From: Cephalothrix simula | Lineage: Eukaryota > Nemertea > Palaeonemertea > Archinemertea > Cephalotrichidae | DNA: 16,478 bases | NCBI GenBank assembly: GCA_035591015.1 | Contig: JAXIUW010261388.1 | Location: forward strand, 1 to 16,478 | Direction: 5' to 3' | Part shown: positions 10,649 through 16,478 of the stretch, piece by piece | Layout of the letters: each line of letters starts with the position of its first letter | Numbering within the stretch: the stretch's first letter is position 1 | The notes under the pieces: generated by a model | Told to the model about the DNA's origin: nothing | Database searches by the model: none | The model's input: the letters and a program-made list of their open reading frames with translations, nothing else | Translations under genes and position numbers: made by a program

Positions 10649-10739
10649 TAGGTAATTCAGTATTGTGAAGGACACTCCTTTCCACCAAAGTGTGATTCAT
10701 TTATTGATTAGAATGTCCTTCACAATACAAAAATATCAA
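10649..10739 (+). ncRNA. miRNA-like foldback hairpin (candidate)
   Basis: GTATTGTGAAGGACA at 10660-10674 is a perfect reverse complement of TGTCCTTCACAATAC at 10714-10728. Pairing continues outward with two small interruptions to about 10649/10739, and partly inward to 10684/10704. The arms, loop (about 39 nt before partial inner pairing) and lower stem have the proportions of an animal pri-miRNA. I do not recognise the arms as a known miRNA family. An inverted-repeat relic of a transposon is the alternative; no target duplication is visible. Expression cannot be judged from sequence. Confidence 0.35.
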
Positions 10740-11051
10740 ATGTCTATAAATGCGAATGTGAATAACTGAAGATATTTTCACAACAGAGCAGCATGGATAG
10801 AAGATTATCAAATACTGAAAGCAGGCTATTCTTAGACCAAATTCCCCTCGCCAAATTCAAGTACTTTGAAAAGTAATAAACCCATGTTGATACTCAACGT
10901 TATATTCTATCGGTCGATGCCCAAGATGAATTGTTGGAGTAAGGCGGAGAGGTGTGAACTAATGAATGGGTCAGGCAGGGTCAGGTCAGAATTCCCTGAC
11001 AAGGTACTCGAGTTAAAGAAATCTATATATTCACATTTATTGATTGATAAG

Positions 11052-11170
11052 CATATGAAATTACCTATGTTTTCAAATTCTTTTTATTTTTCATATGAAA
11101 TTACCTATGTTTTCAAATTATTTTTATTTTTCATATGAAATTACCTATGTTTTCAAATTCTTTTTTTTTC
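11052..11170 (+). repeat. 40-bp tandem repeat, three copies
   Basis: Units begin CATATGAAATTACCTATG at 11052, 11092 and 11132, an exact 40-bp period. The first two differ by a single C/A in the TTCAAATT(C/A)T part, and the third loses the last few bases in a T-run. The near identity indicates recent expansion. Confidence 0.95.
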
Positions 11171-11509
11171 AAAGAAACCATCATAATCAACAAGCAGTTG
11201 ATCTAAACCGGTCAGAATAAAACTGATCTAAGAAATAACCAAGTTAATTTCACTTATGATTAGTGACAGTTCCAGAGAATTGACCCTTTTTACAATACGG
11301 GGCATCATTTCAGCTATTTTTAGCTCACTGTTATGCTTTTATCCCAGTTTGTGTTTGTATAACGGTTATCAACAAGTGTAAAGCATGTGTTTTATACCAA
11401 TCTATAAATAGTGCGGGAAAGGATATTAAAATATTAGTTCTTGATGAATACTTTATATGATAGGCTGTTGGTTGTATTCAATGGCAACATATCTTTTGAT
11501 ATTAAAATT

Positions 11510-11582
11510 AGAAGTGGCCGAGTGTATCAAGCTGGTTGTGAACTCGTTTCTTGTTTACGTTTTGACTGAGGTTTCAAAAAAG
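11510..11582 (+). repeat. decayed tRNA-Ser/Leu-like stretch, possible SINE head
   Basis: TGGCCGAGTG at 11515-11524 equals the A-box/D-arm of type II tRNAs (Ser, Leu). A weak B-box-like GGTTTCAAAAA follows at 11570-11580, at the spacing of about 55 nt found in those tRNAs. The acceptor stem, anticodon arm and a proper TTCGA loop are not recognisable, so this is not a functional tRNA. A degraded tRNA-derived SINE promoter or tRNA pseudogene fits; chance similarity in the A-box alone cannot be excluded. Confidence 0.3.
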
Positions 11583-11599
11583 TTTTAAGTTCTTTGAAG

Positions 11600-13547
11600 C
11601 GGTTTCTTTCAAATCTTTTTTTACTAAAATGTACCCACATCATATGAATAGACAATTATTAAATTATTTTAGTTAGGAAATATGCTTTGACAACTTCAAA
11701 AGAAAATTGTTACAAAATTTTAAAAGGATTTAAAATTTCAATTCTTATCTAAACCACTGGAAGAAATAAATTATCAAAATCCATTGATCTCAAATAAAGT
11801 CTTTTATTTTGTATTGAATTTTCTATTGTATGGAACTCAATACTTAATAAAAGGATATTATTAATTTCATATACTAAACTTAGGTCAAAATATGGCCGGA
11901 GGGTATACAAATCCTGGGGTTTATGGACTCCGGTGTAGCTAAGAGGGGTTATAACGATGGGGAGTTACTGATTTTGAAATGTGAATGCAGCAATACCCCA
12001 GGTAGCCCATAAGAAACTATTCCCACGTATAATTGAAAAATATGGTTAATTTGCAAGTTTTGTTGATGATCAAAGATCTGGACAAAATCAGACACGATTG
12101 CTTTCAAAAAATACACAATTAAATACAAAACCGTAATCCCACCTGCAACAATTTCCATTTGTTGTTCACGTAATATAAGTTTAAAATCTTTTGTTGTCGC
12201 ACTGTCCACAAAAATTGAATTGAATTCAATGCATCAATCCTGTTTTTTTAAACCCAAACAAAAGAACCTATTATAATCTTTAACAAAAAATGCTTATTAA
12301 AATAAATTGACATCTGCTGCCAATTTTTTGTTCAAAAGAACTTAACATAATATTAGACAATTAAACAAAAAATTACAGATCTTTCATATAATCGACTAAC
12401 AGAAATTTTCAAATTGCATTTATGCACGATAAAGAAAAATACCATCCGAAGAAAACAATTGGCCACAATGGTTTACCAAGCTGATTCCTTGAGGCATAAT
12501 ACGACATAATATATTATATTGAGCATAGTAACAATACAAGACATAGAAAAAAACCAGGCATTTTACTCAATTTGCATTTGAACCCCATTCCAATATCATA
12601 TAACCCTCATTAACTTCAGAATACTCGCAATTACTTTGTTAAATGCGCAATTGCATTTTTACAAAAAGCTCTTGCTTTAAAAATATGCACCGAGATTTTC
12701 CTTTATCAGAAATTAAATTACATGATATTAAAACAACAGAAGGGTTGTTATTAAAATCATATGGAATCAAAGGCTTTTTCGAAATCTAAAAGCAATAAGA
12801 GTTTTTTGCTGTTGATAACAAACTCTTCAACTCTGCCGTCAGGAAGCACCAAAACTTTTTAAAGATGTGTTATACCTATCTGCAATACTTTCTTTCATAC
12901 AACTTCTATGCATATTTTTCTCGGATTTTTCTATACAGATTATGAATTATTATATGAATTGTTAATTCATCCATTTATAAATCTCATAGATTATCGAGAT
13001 TATTGTTCATAATTCTTTGTGTGACTATAACATAATAGTCACAACAGTGCCCGCAAAGGCAGTGCCATATGCTTTCTAAATGACCACTTAAATACACATT
13101 GTGTATTACGTAAGAAGCATGTACACAGTTCAAACCGGTAAACAGCTATAGATTATATCAATATGTACGATTCCATTATGACAAAAGATTTGTGTTCTAT
13201 GGACAATACCTAATAGAGTTTGCGTTGTTGACACCTTTGGCTGGTGTTAATGGTTTTCATTGTGGAATATATAACTTTAACAGCACCTTTAGAGAAAGTA
13301 AATAAGAAATAGGGAAATTATCTCAAGCCACATAAAAGGTGTTATAATGGCATTTCAACTGATAATTGGATCTAGACAACTTTATATGATTATGATATAT
13401 CATGTACCAGAGTAATAATGCGCACGTTCTTTGAAAAGTTGTTTTTATAATCTTGAATTCTGCTGATTCCAGAATATCGAAAGCCCGGATCGAAAGGAAT
13501 GCCTGATCCATTTTATATAAACAGGTGTAACCAATGGACAATGGACC
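11600..13547. other. intergenic DNA, no gene recognised
   Basis: Mostly AT-rich. A short G+C-richer patch at 11893-11962 contains the inverted pair CCGGAG/CTCCGG. A 9-bp-stem hairpin (TGTGACTAT/ATAGTCACA) lies at 13020-13043. A minus-strand frame at 11949-12209 has one hydrophobic segment but a GTG start and no family resemblance, and I treat it as chance. Confidence 0.65.
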
Positions 13548-13686
13548 AATGTGGCCAGTGGCGTAACTACAAATTTACACCTGTAGGTGTCGCAAAAAAA
13601 TTCAAATGACCATGATTTGGTCCGATAAAGCGAGCATTAGCGGGAGGGGCTATTGACAGGATGGCTCTGCAATAGCGCCAATCGAC

Positions 13687-13910
13687 AGAGGCGCGGGGTC
13701 CAGGGCCCGCAAGAGGGCCAAACGGATTTTAGGATATTACTACCGGGAAATAGCGTTATTTTTATGAATAAATTTCATAGCGCCGAGCGCCAGAGGCGTG
13801 GGGTCTAGGGGCCCGCCAGAGGTCCCCTGGAAGCCAAACGGATTTTAGGGTATTACTACCGGGAAATTGCGTTATTTTTATAGGGTAGATCTGTGAATAA
13901 ATTGTATGAG
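13687..13910 (+). repeat. duplicated ~105-bp block inside the hAT-like element
   Basis: Copy A starts AGAGGCGCGGGGTC at 13687 and copy B starts AGAGGCGTGGGGTC at 13792. Both run through GCCAAACGGATTTTAGG, TATTACTACCGGGAAAT and GCGTTATTTTTAT, and end near GTGAATAAAT/ATGAATAAAT. Copy B has an extra GAGGTCCCCTGGA-like insertion. This is a tandem duplication with about 105-bp offset, embedded in the transposon. Confidence 0.85.
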
Positions 13911-13976
13911 AATCGAATATGATCTCAATCGTGGTCGGTCTGCTTCGATGAAATGACCATGATTCATAATCAATTT

Positions 13977-14112
13977 GACTATGATCTAGCATCAAATGAC
14001 CATGATCTGGTCTCAGATGACCATGATCTAGTCTCAGATGACCATGATCTAGCCTCAGATGACCATGACCTAGTCTCAGATGACAATGATCTAGTCTCAG
14101 ATGACCATGATA
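13977..14112 (+). repeat. 21-bp minisatellite, 6-7 units
   Basis: The unit GACCATGATCTAGTCTCAGAT starts at 13977 (variant), 13998, 14019, 14040, 14061, 14082 (variant GACAATG) and 14103 (partial). A lone related unit, GACCATGATTTGGTC, lies at 13608 inside the same transposon and is the probable seed. Because the period is a multiple of three, one + strand frame stays open and would read as SDDHDLV repeats; I regard this as a by-product, not a gene. Confidence 0.93.
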
Positions 14113-14203
14113 ACCCCGACCCCCCTATACCTTCTAAGTGGATTTAAACGTTTCAGATCAGTTGATTTGTTTCCAAAAAATTAGTTATGCCACATTATGT
14201 GGC

Positions 14204-15925
14204 TGAATCAAAAGCACTATGATTATCAGAACAAGTTTGGCGTATGGACTACTCCGGTTATCTATTTGTTTACCTAACCATGCTGAAAATGATTTTGAAA
14301 ACCAAGGAGCATGTGCACGGGTGGACGGGTTACAGTTCTATAAAAAGCGCAGTACAGGGAAACTATATCATATAACGATTCCTGATAATTATTGTTTTTA
14401 TAGGCTTTTGATATTACTCATTACTACTGCTTGCTTATGTGATGCTTTCAGATGTTTAAAATGGAAGTTTTCCTGTGAAAGGACTTTATCTTTGGGTCCA
14501 TACGGACACTATTAAGGGTATTCAGTATCCAATATAATAATTTGAATACTGATCTAAATCATATAGTGTCGAATAGTTGGAGATTGTTTGTCCAATTCTA
14601 CCAACTAATCAGTTTTGAAGCAGTTATAACAACCATAAAATTGCTTGGTTAGACCCCCATTGTCCGATCATCGTTTTACCATGTTCCACTTTGCGGTAAA
14701 TTGTGACCGGCGGTTTTTATTCTAGATTAAATTTTGTTTCTGAATAGCTCTGATTTAGACATCTACTTGCAGTAATTTAGAATAACAAGGAAGCAGTAAT
14801 TTCGGTATAATCGGCATATATAAGAGTGTACAATGATCTATTGGGGTTCCATGAAGATGGGGGTCTTTTGTCAAGGTAGTAATGAACACAGAACGACAAA
14901 TAGAGTCTATTCATATCCCATCCAAACTCTATTTGGCTGGCAAAATGAGATCAACACGGTTGCTATTCATGCTGATTCGAGCATTGTTGGAGGAAAAATT
15001 GAAAATCATTCAGGGCTATTCATGGCCAACAAGGAACTTAATAGTTTTTCACTGAGCAGAGCATTTGATTTGAATCTCTCTTTTCAGAATTGAATATGGA
15101 CAAAAATAAGCTCGGCAGCTTTATTTTCTGAACCGCAAACTTTCATGATAAGGCGATTCTGGACTGAAAAATCGGAAATGACTGAAAAAATAATCACTGG
15201 CACACAAAATTCATTGTTTGAATAGATCTACAGTATGGGGTACTTATAATAAATTTTTATCCCTCTGGATTTTCACTTAGATGTATGGTCAGTCGAGGGT
15301 GGTCAGTTTTGGTGCATTGCAACATGTTCTACGGTAGCTTTAAAAACCTATCCCGCACCACCATTTGAAGTTACAAGAACCGAATTATAGTTTATACTAT
15401 TGGAAGGCATTGGAAGGAATTAATAGTGAGTTTTAGAGACGAAAAACTAATCATTAGCAATGGCTTCGATCATGTTATCTAAATGAACACAGATGACTAA
15501 TCAGAATGTGTATCTTTTAAAATTTTGACTGGTAGCGCCCTCTTTTATCGAAATCATGAACCAGGAAAGCGATATAGCGCAGTATTTATTATTTCGAACC
15601 CTTCAGAGCAATCACAGATTAATCAAATTTTTCATGCTTTAGTGCCATTATTATATTTTTCAAAGTGTTGTTTTGTTATAGAGTGTTATTTTGTTATAGG
15701 ATTGATAAATATATTGATAAAATACATGTCGGCACCATGAGCTAACATTGAAATCCGAGAATAGGCTACTCTTTGAAATCCCAGATGATACAATTTCATG
15801 TTGAAGTTTTTTTCCTATGTACACTGGCCATTAGAGGTGTCCAAGTGATCGCGTTACCTTATGATATTAAATTTACCATTATTGAACGCAAGACGAAACT
15901 CAGCTGAGCATAATTATCACCTTTC
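14204..15925. other. intergenic DNA, no gene recognised
   Basis: No coding region supported. An imperfect two-stem hairpin spans 14505-14570 (GACACTAT with ATAGTGTC outside, TCAGTAT with ATACTGA inside). An 18-bp partial duplication of TTTTGTTATAG lies at 15671 and 15689. Open frames up to 98 codons show no family resemblance. Confidence 0.65.
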
Positions 15926-15930
15926 ATTTT

Positions 15931-16478
15931 TACCCCTCGACGGAATTTTCGCCGAAGGGGTCCGTCCGTCTGTCTGTCTGCGAAAAGTATTATCTCCTCG
16001 GACACCACGAATGGTATCGATCTGGACTATGCACATAAATGATTTACATAAAAAATGCCAAGGCCCCCCACAGAGCCCGATTTTCCATTTTCAGGTCAAG
16101 GTCATGGTCACGTGACCTTGGAGTTAGTACATAAAAAAAACATAGCCAGAAATAGAGGAAGTACGCCAAATCATCATCATATGGACAATCCTCAGACTAA
16201 GTGTCTTATACGATGTTGGTTTTGCATGTTATAATAATGGGGCCTTCAATCGACGAGACGTAGATTCACCTAAGATGCACCTCTTACTAACTAAAATAAC
16301 GCAAGTAAGTGCAAAATAGTTTGCACAAAACATTCCACCACTTTCGACCAAATTTCATGATTAATTTACTTAAGTGATGATAAGCTATGATGTCAGTACA
16401 TTTTTTTGTTAAAAGGTGTCGCTACTAGTCCAAATCGGCAAAACAGCCAGGAATAGCGGTATTATGCGCCAAATCACA
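15931..16478 (+). repeat. dispersed repeat with CCGTCCGTCTGTCTGTCTG tract, continues past window
   Basis: The block opens with an imperfect foldback (ACCCCTCGACGG to CCGAAGGGGT, 15932-15961), then a CCGTCCGTCTGTCTGTCTG tract (15962-15980), a mid section including CTGGACTATGCACATAAATG, and an AGGTCA-rich core at 16093-16118. This order resembles abundant dispersed repeats I associate with mollusc genomes; family membership is from recollection and not checked. A segment at about 16144-16173 recurs, diverged, at 16445-16476, so the repeat may be a tandem of about 300-bp modules cut by the window edge. The exact start is uncertain. Confidence 0.6.
16093..16118. promoter_or_regulatory. cluster of nuclear-receptor half-sites and an E-box within the repeat
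   Basis: AGGTCAAGGTCA at 16093-16104 is two half-sites with no spacer and includes TCAAGGTCA, the extended ERR/FTZ-F1 monomer site. It is followed by the perfect 12-bp palindrome GGTCACGTGACC (16106-16117), with a CACGTG E-box at its centre and an inverted TGACCT. The sites belong to the dispersed repeat, so they would be carried genome-wide. Binding is not shown. Confidence 0.5.

Larger units (their letters stand above)
13556..14195 (+). mobile_element. complete non-autonomous hAT-like DNA transposon, 640 bp
   Basis: The left end CAGTGGCGTAACTAC and the right end TTAGTTATGCCACAT are inverted copies (11 of 15 positions). They are flanked by 8-bp direct repeats, AATGTGGC at 13548-13555 and TATGTGGC at 14196-14203 (7 of 8). 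CAGTGGCG-type tips with 8-bp duplications are typical of hAT elements. There is no transposase. The interior carries a duplicated G+C-rich block (13687 and 13792) and a 21-bp minisatellite (13977-14112), and is markedly richer in G+C than the desert around it. The divergence of the ends suggests an old insertion. Confidence 0.72.

Noticed and set aside
11515-11580. Functional tRNA gene
   Set aside because: No acceptor stem, anticodon arm or TTCGA loop can be formed.
11949-12209. Minus-strand frame with one predicted membrane segment
   Set aside because: Non-ATG start and no homology I recognise; a single hydrophobic stretch is common in chance frames.
13977-14112. CRISPR-like array
   Set aside because: Head-to-tail 21-bp units without spacers, in an animal genome, inside a transposon: a minisatellite.
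14505-14570. Second miRNA-like hairpin
   Set aside because: The two short stems are separated by a large asymmetric internal loop, much weaker than the 10649-10739 foldback.
15861-16115. 84-codon frame over the right-edge repeat
   Set aside because: The frame lies across the dispersed repeat's tract and shows no protein family.

Overview
This is a eukaryotic, AT-rich window (roughly one third G+C by eye) from an invertebrate animal genome. It contains one recognisable protein-coding segment: the 3' terminal exon of a SoxB2-class (Sox14/Sox21-like) transcription factor, on the + strand at 388-1098. The host is most likely a marine lophotrochozoan such as a mollusc. Three things support this: an intron inside the HMG box (vertebrate SOX14 and SOX21 are single-exon genes), the kinds of small DNA transposons present, and a repeat at the right edge with a CCGTCCGTCTGTCTGTCTG tract and AGGTCA-rich core of a type I associate with mollusc genomes. 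The phylum call is inference, not proof.

Layout. 1-387 is the end of an intron, with a clear branch/polypyrimidine/AG acceptor. 388-1098 encodes most of the HMG box and the whole C-terminal part of the Sox protein. 1099 to about 2650 is the likely 3' UTR; it holds three Pumilio-type UGUANAUA sites, two small hairpins, an ATT microsatellite and a good polyadenylation signal pair (AATAAA at 2631 with a GT-rich element at 2661-2674). From there to the right end there is no gene I can recognise, i.e. about 13.8 kb of gene desert. Such deserts are typical beside developmental transcription-factor genes, and two stretches (about 5390-5705 and 7735-7870) look like candidate enhancers. A SoxB2 cis-regulatory module conserved from cnidarians to mammals has been published (Royo et al. 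2011), so this desert is a natural place to look for its copy.

The desert is punctuated by mobile and repetitive DNA: two copies of one PIF/Harbinger-like MITE (4946-5049 truncated; 10124-10465 complete with 3-bp TTA target duplication), a complete 640-bp hAT-like non-autonomous element (13556-14195) carrying an internal duplicated block and a 21-bp minisatellite, a 40-bp tandem repeat (11052-11170), a decayed tRNA-like (SINE-head) stretch near 11510-11582, and a dispersed repeat from about 15931 to the window end. A pre-miRNA-sized foldback with a perfect 15-bp core stem lies at 10649-10739.

Only the Sox exon is a secure gene. All other long reading frames look like chance frames in AT-rich DNA. 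The regulatory and small-RNA proposals are hypotheses to be tested.
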